DNA from: DASXMT01 sp963803065
GTDB taxonomy: Bacteria > Actinomycetota > Acidimicrobiia > Acidimicrobiales > RAAP-2
Length of the DNA stretch: 64,000 nucleotides
NCBI GenBank assembly: GCA_963803065.1
Contig: CAWDKW010000012.1
Location: 62,001 to 126,000 of the forward strand
Reading direction: 5' to 3'
The notes under the pieces were generated by a model, which saw only the letters and a list, made by a program, of their open reading frames with translations, was not told the origin of the DNA and made no database searches. The position numbers were made by a program, and so were the translations under genes. Shown here piece after piece: positions 50,741-59,997 of the stretch (the first letter of the stretch is position 1; every line of letters starts with the position of its first letter).

Positions 50741-51011
50741 GTGTCCTCCCAGACGGGCGTGAGTGGCGGGGTGGCGTCGGGTCTCGCCGATGGCTGCTCC
50801 TTCACGCCGCCGGGAAACAATCGGCCCGCACGATAGCCCCAGGATCCTGGGCGCACGGGGACGGGCCAGTAGCGACTCGAGGGGCGCGGCCCATCAAACT
50901 ACACATATGTGGTTCCCGCTCGCTCCACTACCATCCGGTCCTTGTGTTCCCAGTTGAAGCAACAGACAGGATCGCTGTCGTTTCCGGGTCCAGGGCGAAT
51001 CGAGCGCATCC

Positions 51012-52289
51012 ATGAGCGCCGCAATGGGCGGCGTCCCGGACGTCACGCCCACCGAACGATCGGGCCTGATCCGGAACGCGCCCTTGTACCTGGTCGTCTT
51101 CGTCGGCTTTCTCGGCTACAGCCTCATGATCACCGTGTTCACGCCGATGATCCTCCACAACGACAACGGGATGCTGGCGGCATCATCGAGCACAGCCGAG
51201 CGGACGATCGTCCTCGGTGTCCTGTTGTCGCTCTACCCATTGGGGCAATTCTTCGGTGCGCCAGTACTCGGTGCCCTCTCCGACCGGCTCGGTCGCCGCC
51301 CGGTGCTCCTGGCCTCGCTCGGGGCAGGATGCGTCGGCTACGCCCTCATCGCTATTGCCGTCGGTCAGAAGAGCCTCTGGCTGCTCTTCGTGGCGTCGTT
51401 CTTCGGCGGCCTGACCGAGGCCAACATCTCGATCGCCCAAAGCTCCATCGCCGACACGGCCTCCCCGGCCGAGCGCAACCGCCTGTTCGGCTACGTGTAC
51501 CTCAGCGCCAGCATGGCCTACGTGATCGGCCCGTTGGTCGGGGGGCAGCTAGCCAACACCAACCTCGTCAGCTGGTTCCACTATCAGACGCCCTTCATCG
51601 CTGCCGGGATTCTGGTCTTCGTCACCCTCGTGGGCATGTTCCTCTGGTTTCCCGAGTCGCGCCGGAGCGGCGTGGCCGGTCCTGGCTACCTGAAGAGCTT
51701 CACCAACCTGGTCGGCGTGTTCACCGACAGGCGCATCCGCTCGCTGTACTTCGTGAACTTCTTGCTGTACCTGGCCATCTTCGGATTCTTCCGGGCCTAT
51801 CCCATGTACCTGGTGGATGCCTTCCACCTCCAGGTGTCAAAGGAGTCGGCCTTCGTCGCCTTCGTCGCGGTGCCCATCGTGGTGGCCAACCTGTGGTTGG
51901 TCGGCGCCCTGTCCCGGCACTTCTCGGCCGTGACCATGACGATGGTGTCGGGTGCGTTGACCGGGCTGTTCATGATCGTCGTCCCGCTGCCCGGAATCCT
52001 CAACCTGTTGTGGGTGACCCTGGGCCTCACCGCGTTCGGGCTCTCGGTGTGCATGCCCAGCTGCGCCACCATGATCTCGCTCGCCGTCGGAGACGAGGAG
52101 CAGGGGCGGGTCATGGGCAACAACCAGTCGCTGCAGACCGGCGCCGAGGCCCTCTCGGGCCTGGCCGGCGGGTTGTTCGCCGCCGTTTTGATCCAGCTCC
52201 CACTGCTCGTGTTCGCGACCATGGCGCTCGCCGGTGCGGGCCGGCTGTGGTTCGTGCGGCGGGCAAGGCCGGAGCTCGCCCCCAGCTGA
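51012..52289 (+). CDS. MFS transporter
   Basis: Major facilitator of 425 residues, about 12 membrane helices. Motif A between helices 2 and 3 is GALSDRLGRRPVLLASLG. The FFGGLTEANISIAQSSIADT segment (helix 4-5 region) and PAERNRLFGYVYL are similar to TetA/MdtG-type drug exporters. Substrate unknown. ATG 51012. Upstream 50741-51011 has no gene. Confidence 0.9.
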   Translation: MSAAMGGVPDVTPTERSGLIRNAPLYLVVFVGFLGYSLMITVFTPMILHNDNGMLAASSSTAERTIVLGVLLSLYPLGQFFGAPVLGALSDRLGRRPVLLASLGAGCVGYALIAIAVGQKSLWLLFVASFFGGLTEANISIAQSSIADTASPAERNRLFGYVYLSASMAYVIGPLVGGQLANTNLVSWFHYQTPFIAAGILVFVTLVGMFLWFPESRRSGVAGPGYLKSFTNLVGVFTDRRIRSLYFVNFLLYLAIFGFFRAYPMYLVDAFHLQVSKESAFVAFVAVPIVVANLWLVGALSRHFSAVTMTMVSGALTGLFMIVVPLPGILNLLWVTLGLTAFGLSVCMPSCATMISLAVGDEEQGRVMGNNQSLQTGAEALSGLAGGLFAAVLIQLPLLVFATMALAGAGRLWFVRRARPELAPS

Positions 52290-52411
52290 CGCACCGGCTC
52301 GTCGGAACCGTCCGCCGGCTAGCGGGAGCGGATGGGCTCGGCACTGGTGTGGGCAAGTATTGTCGCAGTCGACCGCCGCCACTGCGTGACGTGAGCGAAT
52401 AGGAGAGTCAC

Positions 52412-53116
52412 ATCGAGCCGACCGAACTCCTTGCCCGAGTACCAAGGGAAACGACCACCATGGTGGCGGCCGCCCGTTCGGCCGGACTGGATGCTCCAGT
52501 TGGGTCCTGCCCCGGCTGGGACGTGACCGCCCTCCTCCGGCACATCGGGAAGATCCATCGCTGGGTCGCTTTGGTGATCGCCACCGGCGACATGAACACG
52601 CCGCGCCCCGAGGGCACCGCGCCCCGAGGACCCGACCTCTTCGAGTGGATCGAGGCAGGGGCAGACAAGCTTTACGCTGCCGGCATGGAGAAGGGGCCCG
52701 CCGCCCCGGCATCCAATTGGGCCGGCGTCACACCCACCACGGCCTTCTGGTTCCGGCGGATGGCCAACGAGACCGCAGTCCACTCCTGGGACGCCCGGTC
52801 CGCTGCAGGAGACCCCGCACCCATCGAGGCCGAGCTGGCCGCCGATGCCATCGACGAGTGGCTCACGGTGATGGGGCCGCTGCGTCCTCCGGAAGGTCTG
52901 TCGGGGACCGTGCACATTCATTGCACCGACGTGGCCGGCGATTGGACGCTCGACTTGGCGACATTCGCAGCCGAGCGCCAGAGCGCCGATACCGACGCCC
53001 AGTTGCGCGGGCCGGCGTCAGGGATCCTGCTTCGTCTGCTCAACCGCTCCGACGAGGGGGAGATCCTCGGCGACGCTTCCATCTTTGCCGACTGGGATGA
53101 CAAGGTTCACTTCTGA
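52412..53116 (+). CDS. DinB/mycothiol-dependent maleylpyruvate isomerase-family protein
   Basis: The family joins a metal-binding DinB-like helical bundle to a C-terminal SCP2-like domain and often uses mycothiol. Seen here: AGLDAPVGSCPGWDVTALLRHIGKIHRW (in two blocks; the His is a metal ligand), then NETAVHSWDARSAAG. The frame opens naturally with EPTELLARVPRE upstream of the first ATG (52460), and TAGGAGAGTCAC stands before an ATC at 52412, so initiation at ATC is likely. From 52412 the protein has 234 residues; from 52460 it would lose its first helix. Confidence 0.8.
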   Translation: MEPTELLARVPRETTTMVAAARSAGLDAPVGSCPGWDVTALLRHIGKIHRWVALVIATGDMNTPRPEGTAPRGPDLFEWIEAGADKLYAAGMEKGPAAPASNWAGVTPTTAFWFRRMANETAVHSWDARSAAGDPAPIEAELAADAIDEWLTVMGPLRPPEGLSGTVHIHCTDVAGDWTLDLATFAAERQSADTDAQLRGPASGILLRLLNRSDEGEILGDASIFADWDDKVHF

Positions 53117-53122
53117 CGCCCG

Positions 53123-53851
53123 CTAGCTGGCGGCGTGGGCGAACAGGGACCACAGCACCAGGTAGTAGCACGCCGTGGCCACCACCACCATGGTGTGCCA
53201 CACCTCGTGGTAGCCGAAGACATCCGGGTACGGATCGGGGCGGCGGACGACCAGAACGAGCGCCCCGACCGTGTAGAGCGCCCCTTGGACGAAGAGGAGC
53301 GCGAGCTGCTCGGCGTCCAGTCGGTGCACGATCGCCGGAAGGATGGCCATGGCCAACCAACCCAACAGGATGTAGAGGGTTCCGCCCAGCACCCGGGTCC
53401 GTTCGAGGTTCACCAGCTTGATGGTGACGCCCACCGCGGCGCCGATCCAGGCCACGGCCACGAGCACCTTCCCGTTGGTCCCGGGCGCCACCAGCAGGCA
53501 CATGGGGGTGAAGGCGCCGGCGATGAAGAGGTAGATCACGGCGTGGTCCATCCGGCGCATCCAGTAACGAGCGCCGGGGCGCAGGCGAAGGAGGTGGTAG
53601 GCCGCACTGACCCCGTAAAGGGCGATCAGTGAGACGGCATAGAGCACGATGTCGCCCTGCTCCCCCGATCGCACCACCAACACCACGCCGGCCGGGACGG
53701 CGATGACGAAGGCGGCGAGGTGGAGCCATCCTCGGAGGCTGGGTGACGTGTCGACGCCGCTGAGCCGGAGGGGCGGTGCCACCCGTTTCGGCCGGGATAC
53801 CGCGTGGCCGAGAACAGCCGACGCTCGCCAGCCGGGCAGCGGCGAGGTCAC
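53123..53851 (-). CDS. hemolysin III / PAQR-type membrane protein
   Basis: Seven-helix integral membrane protein of the hemolysin III (YqfA/AdipoR-like) family; enzyme activity in bacteria is not established. Conserved polar residues of the metal site appear in YGVSAAYHLLRL, RRMDHAVIYLFIAGAFTP and GYHEVWHTMVV. GTG 53851 gives 242 residues; a TTG at 53896 would add 15, but that TTG overlaps a TACCCT -10 box. Convergent with the DinB-family gene at only 6 bp. Confidence 0.88.
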   Translation of the reverse strand: MTSPLPGWRASAVLGHAVSRPKRVAPPLRLSGVDTSPSLRGWLHLAAFVIAVPAGVVLVVRSGEQGDIVLYAVSLIALYGVSAAYHLLRLRPGARYWMRRMDHAVIYLFIAGAFTPMCLLVAPGTNGKVLVAVAWIGAAVGVTIKLVNLERTRVLGGTLYILLGWLAMAILPAIVHRLDAEQLALLFVQGALYTVGALVLVVRRPDPYPDVFGYHEVWHTMVVVATACYYLVLWSLFAHAAS

Positions 53852-53959
53852 GGACGCTTCAGCCCATCGGGAGTGAGGATCGTGCCGATGCCCCAAGGGT
53901 AGAGGGTCGCAGCTTCTGAGATGAGGACCGAGTGGAAGGCCCGAACGACCGGGAACCGC

Positions 53960-54217
53960 TCAGGAGCCTGATGGCCCGCTTCGCCACGCGTCGGCACCAG
54001 CCGATGCGGCGGTGCGGAGCTGCTGGAGCTTCAGTCTCGCCGTCTGGCTCGGAGGCGTCTCCTGCTGGCGAGCCCACTCGCGGGCGGCGGCGATCAGCGC
54101 CGCCCCCCCGAGGGCCATGCCGACGGCGATGAGGAGCGAACCGAAGAGGGCGAGGACGGCACCGGTGCCGATAAGGGTGGTGTTGACTCGAACTCCCTGC
54201 GTGTCATCAGACGCCAC
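53960..54217 (-). CDS. 85-aa membrane protein
   Basis: Small protein with a membrane segment near residues 13-37 (TGAVLALFGSLLIAVGMALG) and a basic helical C-terminus (QTARLKLQQLRTAASAG). GTG 54217 has a GAAGAGGTGT ribosome-binding site; further upstream sequence looks non-coding. Function not recognised. Confidence 0.6.
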   Translation of the reverse strand: MASDDTQGVRVNTTLIGTGAVLALFGSLLIAVGMALGGAALIAAAREWARQQETPPSQTARLKLQQLRTAASAGADAWRSGPSGS

Positions 54218-54451
54218 CGGACACCTCTTCCGTGTTCGTACCACTGCCCTCGCATTTCCCACTGCCCTCGTTACGTCGCAGCCACCAAGGAGCATATCGC
54301 CACCGAAAATGGCCGCGCTGCGGGTCCGACCGAATGGAACTGGTGGGCATCCGGAGGCAGCTCTGGCCGAAGGCCGCCGGAGTGTCCCCACCCTGGGCAC
54401 GTCCCGATGGAATGCTGTCCGGATGGACGTCCGGTCGTCGTACCGACCTGT

Positions 54452-55127
54452 ATGAGCCCGGTCCCGGGTTTTGGCCGCGTGGAGCAGTTGGCTCAGGCGG
54501 TCGCCGAGCGCGTCGTGAGCATCGTGATGGATGCCATCGACCTCGACGCGCTCCTAGAGCGGATCGATATCGATGCCGTGGTCTCCAGGGTGGACGTGGA
54601 CGGCGCGGTCGACCGGGTGGACGTGGACAAGATCATCGACCGGGTGGACGTGGACAAGATCATCGACCGGGTGGACGTGGACAAGATCATCGACCGGGTG
54701 GACGTGGACAAGATCATCGACCGGGTGGACGTGGACAAGATCATCGACCGGGTCGGACGTGGACAAGATCATCGACCGGGTGGACGTGGACAAGATCATC
54801 GACCGGGTGGACGTGGACAAGATCATCGACCGGGTGGACGTGGACAAGATCATCGACCGGGTGGATGTCGAGAAGGTCATCGGCCGGGTGGACGTCGACT
54901 CGCTGATGGAGAGGACCGAGCTGGGCACCATCATCGCCCGCTCCACCACCGGCGTGGCCTCCCAGGTCCTCGATGTCGTCCGGGCCCAGGGGGTCGGACT
55001 GGACGACTTCTTCGCCCGCTGGGCGAACCGGATCCTCCGTCGGTCACCGGCCGACCTCCCGCTCGGACCGCCGACCCTCGTCGAGACGGCGCCGGGACCG
55101 GCCGACGTGCCGTCAGAGGCGGCGTGA
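54452..55127 (+). CDS. VDVDKIIDR-repeat protein, frame broken by one extra base
   Basis: The protein starts at ATG 54452 (MSPVPGFGRVEQLAQAV), then ERIDIDAVVSRVDVDGAVDR and five VDVDKIIDR units in one frame. An extra C at 54754 (GTCGGAC instead of GTGGAC) shifts the frame; the remaining repeats and the C-terminus (SLMERTELGTIIARSTTG to PADVPSEAA, stop 55125-55127) are in the second frame. Similar D-rich repeats precede RDD-domain genes in other actinobacteria. In the unshifted frame no stop occurs and the reading runs straight into the RDD protein. Whether this is a fault, a programmed shift or an assembly error is open. Confidence 0.65.
54590..54914 (+). repeat. 27-bp tandem repeat array (about 12 units)
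   Basis: Units of 27 bp start at 54590, 54617, 54644, 54671, 54698, 54725, then a 28-bp unit at 54752 carrying an extra C. Units at 54780, 54807, 54834, 54861 and 54888 follow. Nine are nearly identical; the first and last two are diverged. One unit encodes VDVDKIIDR. Confidence 0.95.
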
Positions 55128-55645
55128 TGGCCACCGCCGTGGCCGAGCCGGTCGAGGGTCGCCAGGGCCACTACGCCGGCCTCATCAGCAGGCTGCTCGC
55201 CTTCGGGGCCGACGTCGGTGCCTCGTGGGGCCTGTTCACCTTGGGTGCTGCGGCCCTGGCCTTCACCATCCAGCTGGCCTCGGGCAGGAAGTTCTCGCTC
55301 ACCAATCACCAGCTCGTCTCGCTGATCGTCGCCGTGATCTGGGAGTTCCTCTACTTCGCCTACCAGTGGAGCCTCAGCGGGAAGACCATCGGGATGGCCG
55401 TGTTCGGCATCCGGGTGGTCGCGGCCGATGGGTCGCCCGTCAAGGCCCGCCAGGCAGTCATCCGGACCCTGACCCTGCCGCTCAGCATCATTGTTCTCGG
55501 CCTTGGGTTCCTGGGCATCCTGACCAACCGACGACGGTACGCCTGGCACGATCGGTTCGCCAAGACGGCGGTGGTGTACTCCTGGGACGCCCGGGCGGCC
55601 CGCCTGCGCTGGCTGGCCCGCAAGGATCCGGCCACTCCAACTTGA
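55127..55645 (+). CDS. RDD-family membrane protein
   Basis: A 172-residue RDD-domain protein. After a polar N-terminus come LISRLLAFGADVGASWGLFT (the RDD-like helix with its Arg and Asp), a second helix, SGKTIGMAVFGIRVV and a C-terminal NRRRYAWHDRFAKTAVVY. ATG 55127 overlaps the stop of the repeat protein (TGATG), so the two are normally coupled. The frame of this gene is also open upstream through the repeats, giving a possible fusion of about 400 residues. Confidence 0.85.
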   Translation: MATAVAEPVEGRQGHYAGLISRLLAFGADVGASWGLFTLGAAALAFTIQLASGRKFSLTNHQLVSLIVAVIWEFLYFAYQWSLSGKTIGMAVFGIRVVAADGSPVKARQAVIRTLTLPLSIIVLGLGFLGILTNRRRYAWHDRFAKTAVVYSWDARAARLRWLARKDPATPT

Positions 55646-55746
55646 GCGGTCCTTCGCGGACGGATTCGGCGGTCAGGTTCAACGTGTTCGGTGTCCACGG
55701 CTCACATGGGACGGGTATGTGGAGCCTTGTGAGTATCGTCATCGGT

Positions 55747-55827
55747 GGACCGTGACTGGCGCTTGGATGGCTGACCATCGGGGAGCGGTCCCGTCATCGT
55801 GACGTAAGCCGTGCGCCTGGGTGGTCC
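55747..55827 (+). promoter_or_regulatory. ZTP (pfl-type) riboswitch upstream of glyA
   Basis: The RNA contains CGTGACTGGCGC (55751-55762), ACCATCGGGGAGCGG and GCGCCTGGG, the three conserved blocks of the ZTP/ZMP-sensing pfl aptamer. GGACC (55747-55751) pairs with GGTCC (55823-55827) to close the element. It ends 23 nt before the glyA start with a GAGGAGG site between them, so control may act on translation. ZTP reports low 10-formyl-tetrahydrofolate, and glyA supplies one-carbon units, which fits. Confidence 0.88.
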
Positions 55828-55850
55828 GTTTGCTGGTGAGGAGGATCCCT

Positions 55851-57311
55851 GTGCCCGAGCCCTTGTCGACCGTCAACATCACCAACCAGGCGTCGAAGGC
55901 GTGGAGCGCGGCGCTGGATGTCATCGCCGGTTCGGAGCCTTCCGTCGCCGCCGCCATTCGTTCCGAGCTCGCCGACCAGCGGGCGTCGCTGAAGCTGATC
56001 GCGAGCGAGAACTATGCCTCCCCGGCGGTCTTGCTGGCCATGGGGAACTGGCTGAGCGACAAGTACGCCGAGGGGACGATCGGTCGCCGCATGTACGCGG
56101 GCTGCGCCAACGTCGACGCTGTGGAACAGCTGGCTGCTGACCACGCTCGGGAGTTGTTCGGTGCCGAGCATGCCTATGTGCAGCCCCATTCGGGGATCGA
56201 TGCCAACCTGGTCGCCTTCTGGGCAGTCCTGGCCCACCGCATCGAGGCACCCACCCTGGTCGGCGCCGGGGCAGCCTCAGTCGACGACCTGAGCGACGAC
56301 GAGTGGGCGTCACTTCGACATCGCTTGGGCAATCAGCGGATGATCGGTATGTCCCTCGACGCTGGTGGCCATCTGACCCACGGCTTCCGCCGCAACATCT
56401 CCGGGAAGATGTTCGACCAGCGGAGCTATGGCACCGACCCCGTCACCGGCCTGCTCGACTACGCCTCGGTCCGAGCCCTGGCCCGTGAGTTCCGGCCCCT
56501 GCTCATCGTCGCCGGCTACTCGGCCTACCCCCGTCTGGTGAATTTCGCCGTCATGCGGGAGATCGCCGATGAGGTCGGTGCCACCCTCATGGTCGATATG
56601 GCCCACTTTGCCGGGCTGGTCGCCGGGGGCGTCCTCACCGGCGATTTCGATCCTGTACCCCACGCCGACATCATCACCTCCACCACCCACAAGTCTCTGC
56701 GCGGACCGCGCGGTGGGCTGGTTCTCTGTGCCGCCGCCCTGGCCGAGCAGGTCGATCGAGGTTGCCCGATGGTGCTCGGAGGACCGCTCCCCCACGTGAT
56801 GGCGGCCAAAGCAGTGGCTCTGGCCGAGGCCCGGCGCCCCACGTTTGCCGGCTATGCCCAACGGATCGTCACCAACGCGGCGAGCCTGGCCGACGGCCTG
56901 CTTCGCCGCGGGGCCATCCTCGTCACCGGTGGAACCGACAACCACCTGGTGCTGGTCGATTCCAGCCCCTTCGGCCTCACCGGCCGTCAAGCAGAGTCTG
57001 CCCTGCTCGACGCGGGGATCGTCACCAACCGCAACAGCATCCCAGCCGACCCCAATGGATCCTGGTACACCACCGGCCTTCGCCTTGGCACCCCGGCACT
57101 CACCACCCTCGGCATGGGCCCGGAGGAGATGGACGAGATCGCCGACATGATCGTCGCCATTCTGGGTGCTACCACGCCCGAGGGCACGACGACCGGACGC
57201 ACCTCGCGCGCGCGTTATGCCCTCGATCCAGGGGTGGCCAGCGCCGTGAGACGACGAGCCGGCGAGCTCCTCGACACCTACCCGCTCTATCCGGAAGTGA
57301 ACCTCGGCTAG
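55851..57311 (+). CDS. glyA: serine hydroxymethyltransferase
   Basis: PLP enzyme converting serine and tetrahydrofolate to glycine and methylene-tetrahydrofolate. Key segments: LIASENYASPAVLLAMG, YAEGTIGRRMYAGCANVD, and the PLP lysine in ITSTTHKSLRGPRGG. At 486 residues it is longer than E. coli GlyA (417) because of an insert after QPHSGIDANLVAFWAVLAHR (through GNQRMIGMSLDAGGH), like the long GlyA form of some actinobacteria and chlamydiae. GTG 55851 follows GAGGAGG. Preceded by a ZTP riboswitch. Confidence 0.95.
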   Translation: MPEPLSTVNITNQASKAWSAALDVIAGSEPSVAAAIRSELADQRASLKLIASENYASPAVLLAMGNWLSDKYAEGTIGRRMYAGCANVDAVEQLAADHARELFGAEHAYVQPHSGIDANLVAFWAVLAHRIEAPTLVGAGAASVDDLSDDEWASLRHRLGNQRMIGMSLDAGGHLTHGFRRNISGKMFDQRSYGTDPVTGLLDYASVRALAREFRPLLIVAGYSAYPRLVNFAVMREIADEVGATLMVDMAHFAGLVAGGVLTGDFDPVPHADIITSTTHKSLRGPRGGLVLCAAALAEQVDRGCPMVLGGPLPHVMAAKAVALAEARRPTFAGYAQRIVTNAASLADGLLRRGAILVTGGTDNHLVLVDSSPFGLTGRQAESALLDAGIVTNRNSIPADPNGSWYTTGLRLGTPALTTLGMGPEEMDEIADMIVAILGATTPEGTTTGRTSRARYALDPGVASAVRRRAGELLDTYPLYPEVNLG

Positions 57312-57459
57312 GTGCCTCGGCCCCAGACCGCGGGAGGAGTTCTCCCCCGGAGTTGCCCAAGCACCGAAGCGGGACCGGAAAAGCAAAGGCGACACCCGCG
57401 GACGGCCGTTGACCTGTATTTCGCAATTGACCAGGCTGCGAACAAACCATTCGCCGTCG

Positions 57460-58239
57460 TCACTGGCAGGCCTCCAGGATTACCGGGTTCTTCTCGCCTA
57501 CCAGCACGAGGTTGATCGCTTGGCGCATCTGGTCAGGCTGGGCATGCACACCGACGCCATATGGCTGATCGAGCATTGCCAAGACTCCGACGACAACGGT
57601 CATGAGCACGGTCACCGTGGCAAGCGCGGAGATCCGGCCGGCTGGGCGCGTAGCGTAGTGACCGACGAGCAGAAGGAACACGAGAAAGGCACCGACGTAG
57701 ATCATCACCCACAAAACGGTTGGGATCCGCGGCACGGTGAAGAACAGCAGTCGTTGCCGGGATGCGCTGGCGTCGCTGACGAGCGAGGCGGCGCGCCCAT
57801 AGGCCGATCCCTGTGCCGGATTGCTGGCCGGAAGGGTGCGAAGGTCTTCACGAACCTGGTCACCGAACTGGAGCGTGCGCGGCGCCTCGAGCGGGCTCCC
57901 TCGCTCCATCGACGGCCACTCGTCCTGGACGATCGAACGCATGTAGCAAACAAGGTCGTGCCGAACGTGATCGCTCGTCTGGGGCGGGTAGGCGCCCACT
58001 GTGTCGTAGAGGGAGACAAGCGAACTCGCCTCCTGCTGAGACACGCTCTGGACATCGTTGTAATGGCCGACGGCGAAGACCACCAACAGACCCAACAACA
58101 GGCCATACGACGCCCCGACAAAGGTCAATGCAGATTGGTATTCCGGCGCATCGTCGGGCGTTCGTCCCCTGTGCAACACCACCGCCAGCGCGGTGCCAGC
58201 GCCGATCACCCCCCAGAGGATCAGCACATGGACGATCAC
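57460..58239 (-). CDS. DUF4239 membrane protein
   Basis: Bestrophin-like DUF4239 protein of 259 residues. Four membrane segments flank a soluble middle: GVIGAGTALAVVLHR at the start, LTFVGASYGLLLGLLVVFAV with VGHYNDVQSVSQQEASSL after it, then VLWVMIYVGAFLVFLLLVG and LATVTVLMTVVVGVLAML. The acidic, helical middle is typical for the family. Function unknown (ion channel-like by analogy). ATG 58239. Confidence 0.8.
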   Translation of the reverse strand: MIVHVLILWGVIGAGTALAVVLHRGRTPDDAPEYQSALTFVGASYGLLLGLLVVFAVGHYNDVQSVSQQEASSLVSLYDTVGAYPPQTSDHVRHDLVCYMRSIVQDEWPSMERGSPLEAPRTLQFGDQVREDLRTLPASNPAQGSAYGRAASLVSDASASRQRLLFFTVPRIPTVLWVMIYVGAFLVFLLLVGHYATRPAGRISALATVTVLMTVVVGVLAMLDQPYGVGVHAQPDQMRQAINLVLVGEKNPVILEACQ

Positions 58240-58421
58240 AGATGAACCTGATGCCGCACGGCGTTCACCCTATCTGCAGTGTGTTCGCCACCGGCAGATG
58301 CTCTAGGAGACTGTGCCCTCGACCACGGCCCCCACAGACTTGCGCCGGCTGGCTCCATGGGTGGGCACGCTCGACGTTCTACCGACGACTTTGCTTGCGC
58401 TCAATGACACCCTGTCGGCAC

Positions 58422-58598
58422 GTGAAGCAAAGTTCACAGCGCCTCGTCAGCGTTCTCGTTGCGGCCGCAGCCCTACTCGTGGGAACGGCCTTCGTCGGCG
58501 TATCAGTGATGCGGTCTGCCGGCGCGGTGGGCTTCGAGGTCGATCGGACCCTCGAACTCGGCTCGGCGGCGAGTACGCCTCTGGATACCGACAGCTGA
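58422..58598 (+). CDS. possible small secreted peptide
   Basis: GTG at 58422 opens a 58-codon frame with a signal-like N-terminus (KQSSQRLVSVLVAAAALLVG then TAFVGVSVMRSAGA) and a short polar end. No ribosome-binding site is clear. The remaining gap 58240-58693 holds nothing else I can support. Confidence 0.3.
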   Translation: MKQSSQRLVSVLVAAAALLVGTAFVGVSVMRSAGAVGFEVDRTLELGSAASTPLDTDS

Positions 58599-58693
58599 GT
58601 CGGGAATGCCAGCGCCCGCTTCAGGTTCACCTGTGGCGATGTTCCGAGAGTGTCGGGAGCTTCCGGAATCGCGGACCGGAACTGAAGGCGCCC

Positions 58694-59812
58694 TCAGCCG
58701 ATGCAGCCGAGGACGCTGTTGGGTGGGGCGCAGTTGTTCGGGCTATTGCCCAACACCAAGCCGGGGATCAGGAGCACCGAGCCTGAGCTGTTGAAGATGC
58801 CCCCGCCGTCCGGTGTGCCGCCGGTGGCCACATTGCCGGTGACGGTGGTGGCGCGCAGCGTCGAGATGCCCCCGGTGTTGAAGAGCCCCCCACCCTGGGC
58901 AGACCCACCGGGAGCGTTGACCGTGTTGTTCCTCACCTGACTGGAAATGAGATTGAGCGTGGCAAGGGGGTAGTTTTCGAGGCCTCCGCCCGAGGTCGGA
59001 AATGTACTCGGTTGGCTTCGAGCGGCGGTATTGCCGTTGACCTGGGTCGAGCTGGCGGTGAGGGATCCTGTGTTGAAAATCCCACCACCTGCTACTCCGC
59101 CGGCCCCCGGCGTCCCGGTGATCGTGTTGTTGTCCACCTGGCTCGTGGACAGGGTGGCCAAGCCCTTGTTGTACAGGCCACCGCCGACGCGGGCGTTCGT
59201 GTTGTTGTTCAGATGGCTGACGCTCACCCGTAACGTGCCGGAGTTGGCGTTGAAGACGCCCCCGCCGAAGTCTGCGGTGTTGTTGACGACCTGGCTGTTG
59301 TTCAAGGTGAGCCCGGCGGTGTTGTAGATGCCGCCGCCGTCGTTCAGGCCGCCCGGATTACCCCCTGTGACGGTCAGGAGGTTGAGGGTGAGGTTGCCCG
59401 GAGCGTCCACCTCGAAGATGCGGAAGCTGGCCGTGCCCGGGGCCTGGCTCCGGGCGATGGTGGAGCCGCTGCCGGTGATGGTGATGGTGCTGGTGACAAC
59501 GGGCAGGCCGTTGGGATAATTGTTCTGCGTCGTGAGGGTGTAGGTGCAACCCCCGGCCAGATTGATGGTCCCGCCGCCACCGGCATTGGCGGCGTTGATG
59601 GCGGCAACCAGGCCTGCGGGACCGTAGACGTCCCCGCAGGCGACATAGGTGGTGGTGGTGGTGGCGCCAGCCGGGGCGGAGAAGGCCACGGTGGCCGCCA
59701 TCGCGCCACCGGAGAGACCGGCCACGGCACCGACGACGGCCAACCGTCGCCCGAGGGCGGCCCCGTGACGAGCCTGCCCGATCCGGTTGCCCGGACTCCG
59801 TCGTCTCAGCAT
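58694..59812 (-). CDS. secreted right-handed beta-helix protein
   Basis: A 372-residue exported protein. Sec signal from LGRRLAVVGAVAGLSGGAMA to SAPAGA. The mature part begins with CGDVYGPAGLVAAINAANAG and has CMP/polymorphic-repeat style coils: DGGGIYNTAGLTLNNSQVVN, GGGVFNANSGTLRVSVSHLN, GGGLYNKGLATLSTSQVDNN, GGGIFNTGSLTASSTQVNGN, GGGLFNTGGISTLRATTVTG. These fit a pectin-lyase-like beta-helix. The C-terminus has NCAPPNSVLGCIG, perhaps a disulfide cap. ATG 59812 follows GGGGAGGA. Role unknown: adhesion or polysaccharide binding are guesses. Confidence 0.85.
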   Translation of the reverse strand: MLRRRSPGNRIGQARHGAALGRRLAVVGAVAGLSGGAMAATVAFSAPAGATTTTTYVACGDVYGPAGLVAAINAANAGGGGTINLAGGCTYTLTTQNNYPNGLPVVTSTITITGSGSTIARSQAPGTASFRIFEVDAPGNLTLNLLTVTGGNPGGLNDGGGIYNTAGLTLNNSQVVNNTADFGGGVFNANSGTLRVSVSHLNNNTNARVGGGLYNKGLATLSTSQVDNNTITGTPGAGGVAGGGIFNTGSLTASSTQVNGNTAARSQPSTFPTSGGGLENYPLATLNLISSQVRNNTVNAPGGSAQGGGLFNTGGISTLRATTVTGNVATGGTPDGGGIFNSSGSVLLIPGLVLGNSPNNCAPPNSVLGCIG

Positions 59813-59997
59813 GGACGATCCTCCCCTATTTGTCGTATCCACATGGATCCCGCCGCCGCTTCGGGGAGAGTCGATGATGCGCCCCACCAGTGCCGGTCGC
59901 CCACTCGCAGGATACAGAGGTTCACTCTTCGCGTCCACCGCTGATCGGTCCGAGCCAGCCATAAGAGCGCGCGCCATTAGGCGACTGCCATCGAGTC

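Noticed and set aside
54590..54914. 27-bp direct repeats considered as a CRISPR array
   Set aside because: Units are head-to-tail without spacers and encode VDVDKIIDR.
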